From assembly GCA_964551315.1 (NCBI GenBank), contig CAZKCM010000015.1, positions 8,807 through 72,806 of the forward strand: DNA of 64,000 nt. Direction: 5' to 3'. The DNA is from Virgifigura sp964551315. GTDB taxonomy: Bacteria > Pseudomonadota > Alphaproteobacteria > Dongiales > Dongiaceae. The position numbers were made by a program, and so were the translations under genes. The notes under the pieces are model-generated. The model had not been told where the DNA came from and ran no database searches. It saw only the letters and a program-made list of their open reading frames with translations. This document shows positions 1 through 8,387 of this stretch, piece after piece (within the stretch, counting starts at the first letter, position 1; every line of letters begins with the position of its first letter).

Positions 1-1688
1 TGCAGATGTTCGCCTCCGGACCCGGTGGCGGCCGGGTGCGGCGCGGCGCCGCTTTCGTTGCGCAGAGCGGCAACATCGCGCTCAACGCAACGATGAACGA
101 GCGCTCCGTCCCCTTTGCCTACGTGATCAGCGCCGGCAACCAAGCCGTGCTGCAGATTTCGGATTACGTGGAGGTTCTGGCGGAGGACCCGAGCGTAACC
201 GCCATCGGGCTTTACATCGAAGGGCTGAGCGATGTGCCCGCCTTCAGCCGCGCCGCCGCCAAGGCCCTCGAACGGGGCATCCCGATCGTCGCCCTCAAGG
301 CCGGGCAGTCCGAACTGGGTGCGAAGCTGGCGATGAGCCATACCAGCTCGCTCGCCGGCGACGACAAGCTCTACGACGCGTTGTTCGAGCGGCTCGGCAT
401 CATCCGCGTGCAGTCGCTGCCCGCCCTTCTCGAGACGCTGAAGCTCCTGTCCGTTGGCGGGCCGGAGGGTGACCGCCTCGTTGTTTTCACCTGTTCCGGC
501 GGCGAAAGCCTGATGGCGGCCGACCGGGCGGCCACGCTCGGCCTCCGCCTGCCGGAGTTCGCTCCGGACCAGTTCGCGGATCTGCGCGCCCAGCTACCCG
601 ATTTCGCGACGGTGTCGAACCCGCTCGACTACAACACCTCGCTGTGGGGCGACCGGGCCGCCTGCGCGCGCTGCTTCAGCACGGCGCTGGCCGGCGATGT
701 CGATTTCGGGCTGCTGGTGATCGATTACCCGACCCATGATCCGATCGGGCAGCGTGACTATGCGGCCGTCGTCGACGGGCTCATCGACGCCCGTGACCGC
801 ACCGGCAAGCCGGTCGGCATCTGCAGCACTCTGTCCGAGCTCCTGCCCGAGCCGGTCCGTGCGCGGGCGATCGAGCGAGGCGTGGCGCCGCTGCAGGGAC
901 TCGACGAGGCGCTCGGCGCCCTCGCCGGGGCCGCGCGTCAGGCGCGCCGCCGGGCGGAGGTCAAGGCGGAAGGCGGCACCGCCGCAGTCGCCCTGCCGCC
1001 CCGGACCCTGGCCCCTGCCGAACCCCGACTGCTCGAGGAGTTCGACAGCAAGCAGCGACTCCGCCGGCACGGACTCGCGATTCCCGAAGGGCGGCTGGCG
1101 ACCGCGGCCGAGGCCCCAGAGGTGGCGGCGGCGATCGGCTTTCCCGTCGTCGCCAAGGTCGCGCGGCCGGTGCTGGCCCACAAGACGGAGGCGGGTGCCG
1201 TGGCCCTGAACCTGAGGGACGAGGCCGCGGTGACGGAGGCCATCGCCGCGATGACGGAGTCGGTGGCGCGATACAAGCCGGGGCTCGTGGCCGAGCAGTT
1301 CCTCATCGAGCGCCAGGTCGGCTCGCCTGTGGCCGAGCTCATCGTCGGCGTGCGCCGGGACGACCAGTTCGGCCCGGTGCTGGTCGTGGGGGCGGGTGGT
1401 GTGCTGGTCGAGATGGTGGAGGACGCGGCGACGCTGCTGCTGCCGACGAGCCGCACCGCCGTGGAGCGGGCGATCCGCGGCCTGCGCGTTGCCCGGCTGC
1501 TGGCCGGCTACCGCGGCAAGCCGGCCGGCGACATGGCCGCCGCGGTGGACGCGGTGATGGCCGTGGCCGCCTTCGCCGAAGCCCATCGCGACCGACTCGT
1601 CGAACTCGACGTCAATCCGCTCCTGGTCCTGCCGGAGGGGCAGGGCGCGCTTGCCGTCGACGCGCTCGTTGTGATGGGCGCGGACTGA
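1..1688 (+). CDS. ADP-forming acyl-CoA/acetyl-CoA ligase (CoA-binding plus ATP-grasp), 5' part outside the window
   Basis: The reading frame is open at the left edge, so the true start lies outside; the first in-frame ATG at 6 falls inside a domain. About 560 residues remain. The first part resembles the flavodoxin-like CoA-ligase domain and includes the stretch FVAQSGN and the histidine of MSHTSSLAGDD, where this family carries its phosphorylated His. From about residue 330 an ATP-grasp domain follows (AIGFPVVAKV, AHKTEAGAV, closing ELDVNPLLVL). Family members interconvert acyl-CoA + ADP + Pi and acid + CoA + ATP. The acyl substrate cannot be read from the sequence; some homologues act on feruloyl or pimeloyl substrates. 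The amino-terminal CoA-binding Rossmann domain is expected just outside the window. Confidence 0.85.
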   Translation, partial: QMFASGPGGGRVRRGAAFVAQSGNIALNATMNERSVPFAYVISAGNQAVLQISDYVEVLAEDPSVTAIGLYIEGLSDVPAFSRAAAKALERGIPIVALKAGQSELGAKLAMSHTSSLAGDDKLYDALFERLGIIRVQSLPALLETLKLLSVGGPEGDRLVVFTCSGGESLMAADRAATLGLRLPEFAPDQFADLRAQLPDFATVSNPLDYNTSLWGDRAACARCFSTALAGDVDFGLLVIDYPTHDPIGQRDYAAVVDGLIDARDRTGKPVGICSTLSELLPEPVRARAIERGVAPLQGLDEALGALAGAARQARRRAEVKAEGGTAAVALPPRTLAPAEPRLLEEFDSKQRLRRHGLAIPEGRLATAAEAPEVAAAIGFPVVAKVARPVLAHKTEAGAVALNLRDEAAVTEAIAAMTESVARYKPGLVAEQFLIERQVGSPVAELIVGVRRDDQFGPVLVVGAGGVLVEMVEDAATLLLPTSRTAVERAIRGLRVARLLAGYRGKPAGDMAAAVDAVMAVAAFAEAHRDRLVELDVNPLLVLPEGQGALAVDALVVMGAD

Positions 1689-1700
1689 GGCAATCCGGCC

Positions 1701-1722
1701 CCTCCCGCGGGGGCGCGGGAGG
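1701..1722 (+). terminator. GC-rich hairpin after the CoA ligase
   Basis: A 9-bp perfect stem (CCTCCCGCG / CGCGGGAGG) with a GGGG loop lies 12 bases after the CoA-ligase stop. No good T-run follows, so it is only a possible terminator or mRNA-end stabiliser. Confidence 0.35.
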
Positions 1723-1912
1723 ACCTTCACCGCCCGGCCGGCCGATGCGGCGGCCGCGGCCTGCGTCATGCTGTCGCAAGTGGCCTTCCGCGCTTGAGAG
1801 CGGCTCCTCCCCCTGCCTACAGTACCGAATTGTGCTCGGGCAGCCCCGGAGGTGGGTCTGCACGCCGCTAAGTATGGATAAGTGTTGTTTGATAAGCGGA
1901 GGGAGAAGCGCC

Positions 1913-3112
1913 GTGCCGAACCAGAGTGGACGTCACTTCCTGCAGGTTCCAGGCCCGACCAACATACCGGATCGCGTTCTGCGCGCCATCAGCGCCCCGG
2001 TGATCGACCATCGCGGGCCGGAGCTGCAGAAGCTGGCCCTGGAGCTTCTGGAGCGGATCAAGCCGGTGTTCAAGACGAAGGGGCCGGTGGTGATCTTCCC
2101 GTCCTCGGGCACCGGTGGCTGGGAAGCGGCCTTGGTGAACACGCTCTCGCCCGGTGACAAGGTCCTCATGTTCGATTCGGGGATGTTCGCCGCCCTCTGG
2201 TACGACATGGTCAAGCGCTTCGGCCTCGAGGCGGAGTATGTCGATACCGACTGGCGGCGGGGACCGGATCCCGATATCGTCGAGGCCAAGCTGGCGGAGG
2301 ATCGCGAGCACAAGATCAAGGCCGTGCTGGTGGTCCACAACGAGACGTCGAACGGCGTGCTCGCCCGGCTTCCGGAGATCCGCCGCGCCATCGATCGGGC
2401 GAACCATCCGGCGCTGTTCATCGTCGATACGATCTCCTCGCTCGGCAGCAGCGACTTCCGCCAGGACGAGTGGGGCATCGACGTGGCCGTCGGCGGCTCG
2501 CAGAAGGGGTTGATGCTGCCGGCCGGCCTCAGCTTCAACGGGATCAGCGAGAAGGCGCTCAAGGCTTCGAAGACGGCGAAGCTCCCGAAGATGTACTGGG
2601 ACTGGGAGTGGATGCTGTCCAACAACAAGAGCGGCTTCTTCCCCTACACGCCGGCGACGAACCTCTTCTACGGCCTCCGGGAATCTCTCACGATGCTGGA
2701 GGAGGAGGGTCTCGACAACGTCTTCGCCCGCCACGAGCGACTGGCCGAGGCGACGCGCCGTGCGGTCCGCGCTTGGGGCCTGGAGCTCGTCTGCGCCGAT
2801 CCGCGCGAGTACAGCAGCTCGGTCACGGCCGTGTTCATGCCGCAGGGGCATTCCGCCGACGCCTTCCGCAAGGTGGTGCTCGACAATTTCAACATGGCGC
2901 TGGGCTCCGGCCTTGGCCGCCTTGCCGACAGGGTGTTCCGCATCGGCCATCTTGGTCACATGAACGAGCTGATGCTGGCCGGCACGCTGAGCGGCGTCGA
3001 GATGGGCCTGAAAATGGCGAACGTGCCGCACAAGAGCGGCGGCGTCGCGGCGGCGCTCGACTATCTCGCCACCGCGGTCCAGGAGCCGGCGGCCAAGAGC
3101 GAAGCCGCCTGA
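1913..3112 (+). CDS. sgaA: serine-glyoxylate aminotransferase-type PLP enzyme
   Basis: A 399-residue class V aminotransferase. It opens with HFLQVPGPTNIPDRVL, carries the SSGTGGWEAA phosphate-binding region, and has the Schiff-base lysine in GGSQKGLMLPAGL (about K198). These are hallmarks of serine-glyoxylate/alanine-glyoxylate aminotransferases, which turn serine + glyoxylate into hydroxypyruvate + glycine, a step of the serine cycle in methylotrophs. GTG at 1913 is chosen because GGAGGGAG sits 8 bases upstream; an ATG at 1874 in the same frame has no Shine-Dalgarno. A strong terminator follows at 3153. Folate and methylamine genes elsewhere in the window make a one-carbon role plausible, but the enzyme also works in ordinary photorespiration-like glyoxylate metabolism. 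Confidence 0.85.
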   Translation: MPNQSGRHFLQVPGPTNIPDRVLRAISAPVIDHRGPELQKLALELLERIKPVFKTKGPVVIFPSSGTGGWEAALVNTLSPGDKVLMFDSGMFAALWYDMVKRFGLEAEYVDTDWRRGPDPDIVEAKLAEDREHKIKAVLVVHNETSNGVLARLPEIRRAIDRANHPALFIVDTISSLGSSDFRQDEWGIDVAVGGSQKGLMLPAGLSFNGISEKALKASKTAKLPKMYWDWEWMLSNNKSGFFPYTPATNLFYGLRESLTMLEEEGLDNVFARHERLAEATRRAVRAWGLELVCADPREYSSSVTAVFMPQGHSADAFRKVVLDNFNMALGSGLGRLADRVFRIGHLGHMNELMLAGTLSGVEMGLKMANVPHKSGGVAAALDYLATAVQEPAAKSEAA

Positions 3113-3152
3113 CCGTCGAATCCGGTCGCCGCGACTCGCCATTCGGCGTAAG

Positions 3153-3184
3153 ATGGCGCCCCCGGTCGGGGCGCCATTCTTGTT
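3153..3184 (+). terminator. rho-independent terminator of the aminotransferase gene
   Basis: A 10-bp perfect stem (ATGGCGCCCC / GGGGCGCCAT, 3153-3162 and 3168-3177) with a 5-base loop is followed by TCTTGTTT. It starts 41 bases after the stop codon and separates this gene from the small gene at 3219. Confidence 0.75.
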
Positions 3185-3218
3185 TCGGCCGCCAGACGCG
3201 GCCAGAGAGGGCGAGGCG

Positions 3219-3434
3219 ATGGACGAGCAGGAATTCGAGGCGACGCTGTCGCTTCTGATGAGCGAGCTCGAGAGCGAGGACCTCGACGGACACGAGATCC
3301 TGATGCGCCTGTCAACGCTCCTCAACGGGATGAAGGCGCTCGGCATGCCGCTGCCGGAGGACCTCGTCGCCCTGCAGGCGGAGATGGCGGCGGAGTTCAC
3401 GCCGCCGGAGGGCGAAAACGGGGCAGGCACCTAG
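3219..3434 (+). CDS. small acidic hypothetical protein, 71 aa
   Basis: A 71-residue acidic, helical, leucine-rich protein (begins MDEQEFEATLSLLMSELE) with no signal peptide or membrane segment. ATG at 3219 has GAGAGG 8-13 bases upstream, and codon use is like its neighbours. It lies between the terminator at 3153 and the glutathione transferase. I do not recognise the family; small alpha-helical cytosolic proteins of this kind are common in Alphaproteobacteria and no function can be given. Confidence 0.6.
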   Translation: MDEQEFEATLSLLMSELESEDLDGHEILMRLSTLLNGMKALGMPLPEDLVALQAEMAAEFTPPEGENGAGT

Positions 3435-3512
3435 CCCGCGTGGTACCGTTCGCTTTTCCGGCTCACGGGATGCGTCCGCGCGGGGAGCGTAGGTCTTGCT
3501 AAGGGGGGTGCC

Positions 3513-4127
3513 ATGCTCACGCTTTACGATTATCTGCCGTCCGGCAACGGCTACAAGGTGCGGCTCCTGCTGTCGCAGCTCGGGCGGCCGTTCGAGCTGA
3601 TCGAAAAGGATATCCTCAAGGGCGAGACGCGCACGCCGGAGTTCCTCGCGATCAACCCCAACGGCAAGATCCCGGTGCTGGTGTTCGAGGACGGCCGCCG
3701 CCTCGCGGAAAGCAACGCGATCCTGTTCCACCTCGCCGACGGCACCCGGTTTCTGCCGGAGGACCGCTTCGCCCGTGCCGAGGTCCTGCAGTGGCTGTTT
3801 TTCGAGCAATACAGCCACGAGCCCAACATCGCCGTGGCGCGGTTCTGGATTCACTCGCTGGGCAAGCGGACGGAGTGGGCCGACCGGCTCGAGGAGAAGT
3901 GGCGCCGCGGCCATGAGGCGCTCGCGGTCATGGAGCGGCACCTCGACGGCCGCCGGTTCTTCGTGGGCGAGCGCTACGGCATCGCCGACATCGCCCTCTA
4001 CGCCTATACCCACGTTGCCGAGGAAGGCGAGTTCGACCTTTCGGGCTATCCCCGGATCCGCGCCTGGCTCGACCGGGTCGCCGACCAGCCGGACCACGTG
4101 ATGATCACGCAAGGGGTATTCGGCTGA
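3513..4127 (+). CDS. glutathione S-transferase family protein
   Basis: 204 residues, the usual GST length. The N-terminal thioredoxin-fold half (about 1-78) begins MLTLYDYLPSGNGYKVRLLL and includes NPNGKIPVL with the cis-proline and the ESNAIL glutathione-binding motif; the helical half follows to the end. The Ser/Asn region after the first strand is typical of bacterial beta/nu-like GSTs that conjugate or reduce with glutathione. ATG 3513 is preceded by AAGGGGGG. No neighbour suggests a substrate. It could serve detoxification or glutathione-dependent dehalogenation; the sequence does not decide. Confidence 0.85.
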   Translation: MLTLYDYLPSGNGYKVRLLLSQLGRPFELIEKDILKGETRTPEFLAINPNGKIPVLVFEDGRRLAESNAILFHLADGTRFLPEDRFARAEVLQWLFFEQYSHEPNIAVARFWIHSLGKRTEWADRLEEKWRRGHEALAVMERHLDGRRFFVGERYGIADIALYAYTHVAEEGEFDLSGYPRIRAWLDRVADQPDHVMITQGVFG

Positions 4128-4486
4128 CGGGACGGACACCCGCGCTCGCCCGATTCGCCGTGATGGATGCGCGGCGAGGTCGGGCAGGCCGAAGCTCGGC
4201 GCTCCCTCATCCGGTGTTGCCGGCCCGGCCNNNNNNNNNNNNNNNNNNNNNNNNNNNNNNNNNNNNNNNNNNNNNNNNNNNNNNNNNNNNNNNNNNNNNN
4301 NNNNNNNNNNNNNNNNNNNNNNNNNNNNNNTGCCGGCCCGGCCAAGAGGCGTGTGCCATAAAAGAGACATTGACTGTACAGATTTAAGCGTACAGCTTTG
4401 CTTCTGTGGCGAGATCCATGGCCGCCCGCGGGTCCGCTTCTGCGGGTCTGTGAAAAAGAAAGGATAGAAAAAGAAAGGATAACGGA
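4128..4486 (+). other. gene-free stretch containing a scaffold gap
   Basis: No gene is visible. The left part (4128-4230) is GC-rich. The right part (4344-4486) is AT-richer and holds TTGACT at 4370 followed by direct repeats GTACAG (4376-4381 and 4390-4395). These may belong to the promoter of the nitronate monooxygenase gene, though no clear -10 box is found. Confidence 0.5.
4231..4330. other. assembly gap of 100 N
   Basis: Exactly 100 N. The 13 bases TGCCGGCCCGGCC occur both just before (4218-4230) and just after (4331-4343), so the two contig ends probably overlap and were not merged. The gap size is a placeholder. Confidence 0.95.
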
Positions 4487-5515
4487 ATGCCAGAGCGCTC
4501 ACCGATCCGCACCGCGGTTTGCGATCTTCTCGGATGCGACTACCCGATCGTCCAGGCCGGTATGGGCGGCGTCGCCCGGTCCGAGCTGGTGGCGGCGGTG
4601 CTGAACGCCGGCGGCTACGGGATTCTCGGCATGGTCCGCGAATCGCCCGAACTGATCCGCCGCGAGGTCGCCGCCGTGCGGGCGCGCACCGACCGGCCCT
4701 TCGGCGTGAACCTGATTCCCTACGGCACCGACCCGGCGCTCCTCGAGGAAGAGCTCGCCGCCTGTTTCGAGGCGCGGGTGCATTCGCTCTGCTTCTTCTG
4801 GGAGGTTCGCCCGGATCTCGTCGCCCGCGCGCGGCAGGCCGGGTGCCTTGTCCTTTACCAGGTCGGGACGCTCGCCGACGCGCGGGCCGCCGAACGCGCC
4901 GGTGCCGACGTCGTCATCTGCCAGGGAGTCGAGGCCGGAGGGCATGTGCACGGCACGGTCTCCTCGCTGGTCTTGCTGCCGCAGGTGGCGCGGGCGGTAA
5001 CGGTTCCGGTGCTGGGGTCCGGCGGATTCGGATCGGGCGCCGGTCTCGTTGCCGCCCTCGCGCTCGGCGCCCAGGGGATCCATTGCGGCACGGCCTTTCT
5101 CGCGACGGAGGAGTCCTTCGCCCACGACTTCCACAAGCGCCGGGTGGTCGAGGCGGCCTCCGACGAGACGGTTTATTCCGACGTCTTCGCCATCAACTGG
5201 CCGCCGCGCTCGCCGGTCCGCACCCTGCGCAACAGCGTGACGGAGGCCTATGCCGACAACCTGCTGGGGCACGGCCCCGACGAGTTTCCGCGGGAGGCGA
5301 TCGCCGAGGAAGAGGGGCGGCCGGTCTACCGCTTCAGCACCGATTCCCCATTGCGCAACATGACCGGTGACTTCGAACCGCTGGCACCGTTCGCCGGGCA
5401 GATCTGCGGTCTCATCGAATCCGTCCGTCCGGCGGGCGAGGTCGTGCGCGCGATGGCGGCGGAGGCGGAGGCCGTTCTGGCGCGGTTGCGCGAACCGATG
5501 GGGGCGGCGGGCTGA
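4487..5515 (+). CDS. nitronate monooxygenase / 2-nitropropane dioxygenase-like flavoenzyme
   Basis: 342 residues forming an FMN TIM barrel of the nitronate monooxygenase family: PIVQAGMGG at the start, VICQGVEAGGH with the catalytic-type histidine, and VPVLGSGGFGSGAGL plus ALALGAQGIHCGTAFLAT for FMN phosphate binding. Family enzymes oxidise alkyl nitronates with O2; several members detoxify propionate 3-nitronate, and related barrels act as enoyl reductases. ATG 4487 lies behind an A/G-rich leader containing AAGGATAACGG. The next gene begins 20 bases after its stop, so the two may be co-transcribed. Confidence 0.8.
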   Translation: MPERSPIRTAVCDLLGCDYPIVQAGMGGVARSELVAAVLNAGGYGILGMVRESPELIRREVAAVRARTDRPFGVNLIPYGTDPALLEEELAACFEARVHSLCFFWEVRPDLVARARQAGCLVLYQVGTLADARAAERAGADVVICQGVEAGGHVHGTVSSLVLLPQVARAVTVPVLGSGGFGSGAGLVAALALGAQGIHCGTAFLATEESFAHDFHKRRVVEAASDETVYSDVFAINWPPRSPVRTLRNSVTEAYADNLLGHGPDEFPREAIAEEEGRPVYRFSTDSPLRNMTGDFEPLAPFAGQICGLIESVRPAGEVVRAMAAEAEAVLARLREPMGAAG

Positions 5516-5535
5516 CGAGAACGGAGCAGCGCAGG

Positions 5536-6204
5536 GTGATGAAGGATTGGGACGACATCCGCCGGTGGCGAAAGGAACGGCGTGCGGCGCTGATCGAGCG
5601 GCGCGTCGCGGCACGCGAGGCACGATCCGGTTGGAACGAGACGATCCAGGATAAGCTCGCACGGCGGTTGCCGGAACTCCGGCGGATGTTGATCGGCTTC
5701 TATTGGCCGTTCAAGGGCGAGTTCGACGCACGGCCGCTGGTCCGCTCCTTGCGGGAACAGGGCGCGCGCCTTGCCTTGCCAGTGGTGATCGAGAAAGGGG
5801 CCCCGCTCGTCTTTCGCGAGTGGTGGCCGGGAAAGAAGTTGACGCCCGGCGTCTGGAACATCCCTGTGCCGGCGGAGGGCGAGCCGGTGACGCCGGATGC
5901 GCTCCTGGTGCCCCTCGTCGGGTTCGACGAGAAGGGCTATCGCCTTGGCTATGGTGGCGGCTTCTATGATCGCACGCTGGCGGCGATCACGGCGGCCACC
6001 GGAGCCAAGCCGTTGGCCGTCGGCGTCGGCTTCGAGCTGTCGCGGCTCGAGACCATCTACCCGCAGCCGCACGATGTCCCGATGGACCTCGTCGTGACCG
6101 AGGCGCGATTCGACCGGGTCACGCCGGAGGGGCTGGCGCCGCTGCCCGAGGGCGGCGAGGATCCTTCCTCCGAAGCCGGAGAGACGACGCTCACGGCGCG
6201 CTAA
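5536..6204 (+). CDS. 5-formyltetrahydrofolate cyclo-ligase family protein
   Basis: 222 residues. The signature GYRLGYGGGFYDRTL near residue 135 forms the phosphate/folate site of the family, and the basic N-terminal region RRWRKERRAAL is also typical. The enzyme uses ATP to convert 5-formyl-THF into 5,10-methenyl-THF, rescuing a folate side product. Start codons GTG 5536 and ATG 5539 are adjacent; GGAG at 5523-5526 fits GTG better. It fits the one-carbon theme (formate-THF ligase at the right end), but the gene is also a general housekeeping gene. Confidence 0.85.
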   Translation: MMKDWDDIRRWRKERRAALIERRVAAREARSGWNETIQDKLARRLPELRRMLIGFYWPFKGEFDARPLVRSLREQGARLALPVVIEKGAPLVFREWWPGKKLTPGVWNIPVPAEGEPVTPDALLVPLVGFDEKGYRLGYGGGFYDRTLAAITAATGAKPLAVGVGFELSRLETIYPQPHDVPMDLVVTEARFDRVTPEGLAPLPEGGEDPSSEAGETTLTAR

Positions 6205-6347
6205 AGGCCCCGGCGCACGAGGCAATTTTGCCAGTATTGCGATAGGTTATCGGCTTCTCTTGAAGTTGGGAGGGGTTTCTTTTCCGGTCCCTGCTCGCTA
6301 CATATCAAGTTTATGCGTTCCTTGGCACCATTCAGCCGGCGGCGGAT

Positions 6348-7004
6348 ATGGCGAATCTGATCACGACGATCCGGTTTGCGCTTCTCTTCGTTCTCGTTGC
6401 GTCGGCCTACTACGCCGCACCCGAATGGCAGCTGCTCAATGCGCCGCTGCTGCTGCTGATCATCGTTCTCGATGGTGTGGACGGCTACGTTGCCCGCAGA
6501 AGGGGCGAAACATCGGCCTTCGGGGCGATCTTCGACATCGCCGTCGACCGGGTGGTCGAGAACGTGCTGTGGGTCGTGCTCGCGCATCTCGACCTCGTTC
6601 CGATCTGGGTGGCCATCGTCTTCATCACCCGCGGCTCCATCGTCGATTCGATCCGCTATGCTGCGATCTCCGGTGGCCAGAGCGCGTTCGGCATGATGCG
6701 GTCGAAGCTTGGGCGGTTCCTCGTCGCCGGACGGTTCATGCGCGGCTTCTATGGTGCGCTGAAGGCGGTGACCTTCGGATGGATCTTCCTGATTCAGCCC
6801 TGGCCGCTCCTCGATCCGGACTCCTGGGCCGCATGGTCGGCTCCGGTCGGGGTGGTAACGGTCACCCTCGTCGACCTGACCGTGGCCGTGTGCATTCTGC
6901 GCGGCGTGCCGGTCGTCGCCGAGTTTCTGATGCGCTCGGACGCCTTCCAGGGCGCCCTCCGGCGCCGGCCCAAGCGCGCCGGAGTCGATTATCCCGCATG
7001 GTGA
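6348..7004 (+). CDS. CDP-alcohol phosphatidyltransferase family membrane protein
   Basis: 218 residues with several membrane segments. The family motif is intact at about residues 42-68: DGVDGYVARRRGETSAFG followed by AIFDIAVDR, giving the D-x2-D-G-x2-A-R-x8-G-x3-D-x3-D pattern that binds the metal and CDP-alcohol. Such enzymes transfer a phosphatidyl or phospho-alcohol group between a CDP-linked donor and an alcohol. Which lipid is made cannot be told. A second member of the family is at 16650. The gene converges on the permease gene at 7078, with a 12-bp palindrome GTGCTCGAGCAC at 7013-7024 between them. Confidence 0.85.
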   Translation: MANLITTIRFALLFVLVASAYYAAPEWQLLNAPLLLLIIVLDGVDGYVARRRGETSAFGAIFDIAVDRVVENVLWVVLAHLDLVPIWVAIVFITRGSIVDSIRYAAISGGQSAFGMMRSKLGRFLVAGRFMRGFYGALKAVTFGWIFLIQPWPLLDPDSWAAWSAPVGVVTVTLVDLTVAVCILRGVPVVAEFLMRSDAFQGALRRRPKRAGVDYPAW

Positions 7005-7077
7005 ACGGCCTTTGTGCTCGAGCACCGCGGCGGACGGTCCTCGGATCGACGCCGAGGGTGCTCGGCTTGCCGCGCCG

Positions 7078-8181
7078 CTAGTTCCCTCGCGGAGAGAATC
7101 TCGACGGTCGATCGCCGTTTCCGAGCGCCGCGCTCACGGGCGCGAGGGAAGGACGGCTGTCGCAGAGGATCTTGACGGTGGCGAGGATCGGAATCGCGAG
7201 AATGGCGCCGATAACGCCCCAAAGCGTTCCCCAGACCAGCATGAATACGAACACGGCGATCGGATTCAGTGTCAACCGGCGCCCCACGATCCAGGGCGTC
7301 GTGAACTGCCCCTCGATCAGCTCCAGGACGCCGTAGGCGGCGATCGGCAGCAGGATGCGGAGCCAATCGTCGAAGGTCAGGAACGAAACGATGGCAATGA
7401 TCACCAGCATCACGAGCGGGCCGAGATAGGGAATGTAGCCCAGCAATACGGCAACGACGCCCCAGAGCACGGCGTTCGGCATGCCGAGCAAGGCCATCGC
7501 CATCCCGGTGAGGGCGCCGAGGACAAGGTTGATCACCGTCAGGGTCTGCAGGTAATCGGCGACCTGTCCCTGGAGTTGGCGGAGCAGATACCGGGCGTAA
7601 TCGCGCCGTCGGGCGGAGGGCATGGCGTCGACAACGCGCTCCACCGTGCGCCGACCGAGCGCGAGCAGAAAGAACATGATGAAAAGGGTGACGGCCGCGT
7701 TGGCGATGCTGCTCCAGGTGAAGCCGAAGACCTGGTTCGCGAAGGATTGACTTTCCACCACGACTTCGGTTCGTGCCGCGTCCGGCTGCGTCATCTCCTC
7801 GACCTCCCGGGCGGTTTCGTGAACGTCTTCCACCGTCTGCCGCAGGGACGAGGTCTTGCTCCGCAACTCGTCGATGATTCCCGGTCCCCGGTTCAGCCAG
7901 TCGGTGGCGGGTTCGGCCAGGAAGTACAGGGCGCCCCCGGTGAGCGCGAGGACCAGCAGCAACGTGACTCCGGCGCCAGCGCCTTCGGGGATTCCGATGC
8001 GCCGCAGCCAACGGACCAAGGGATAGAAGATGACCGCCAGGAACACCGCCGTGACGATCGGCAGGAGAATGCCGGAGGCGATGTAGAGCGTGAACAACAG
8101 CGCGAGGGCCCACAGACCGACGACGCCGATCTGGGCAGCGTTCATCGAGGTCGGCTGAAACGGTTCCGGTGGTCGATCCAT
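7078..8181 (-). CDS. AI-2E family (PerM/YdiK-type) membrane transporter
   Basis: 367 residues. The architecture is that of the family: two N-terminal hydrophobic segments (from about residue 15), a long soluble helical region (about 80-160), then five or so further segments with PYLGPLVMLVIIAIV and the C-terminal WGTLWGVIGAILAIP. Members are putative exporters; only a few have been tied to autoinducer-2, others to Na+/H+ exchange, so a quorum-sensing role should not be assumed. The ATG at 8181 follows AAAGGG closely on the minus strand; upstream in-frame sequence is low-complexity and looks non-coding. Confidence 0.85.
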   Translation of the reverse strand: MDRPPEPFQPTSMNAAQIGVVGLWALALLFTLYIASGILLPIVTAVFLAVIFYPLVRWLRRIGIPEGAGAGVTLLLVLALTGGALYFLAEPATDWLNRGPGIIDELRSKTSSLRQTVEDVHETAREVEEMTQPDAARTEVVVESQSFANQVFGFTWSSIANAAVTLFIMFFLLALGRRTVERVVDAMPSARRRDYARYLLRQLQGQVADYLQTLTVINLVLGALTGMAMALLGMPNAVLWGVVAVLLGYIPYLGPLVMLVIIAIVSFLTFDDWLRILLPIAAYGVLELIEGQFTTPWIVGRRLTLNPIAVFVFMLVWGTLWGVIGAILAIPILATVKILCDSRPSLAPVSAALGNGDRPSRFSPRGN

Positions 8182-8387
8182 TGCCCTTTGCCCAAGAAAA
8201 CCGCTGGCAACAAGACCCCTGACGGCCGGCAGCCGGGGCCCGATCGGGCATCCCTTCCGCAACGGGAGCGGTGGCGGGTTTTGCCGATATCCACGACAAG
8301 AAGAACGCGGCGGGGCGAAAAGAACTCCACCGGGAATCGCTTGCGGCCGGGACGGGGGCGGCCGGCCCAACCCGAGTCGGGCCGCGT

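Noticed and set aside
4218..4343. Direct repeats around the N gap read as target-site duplication of a mobile element
   Set aside because: The same pattern at the second gap shows it is a contig-end overlap left by scaffolding. No transposase is present in the window.
7078..8181. Autoinducer-2 quorum-sensing exporter
   Set aside because: The family name is historical; most members have no link to AI-2 and no lsr or luxS gene is here.
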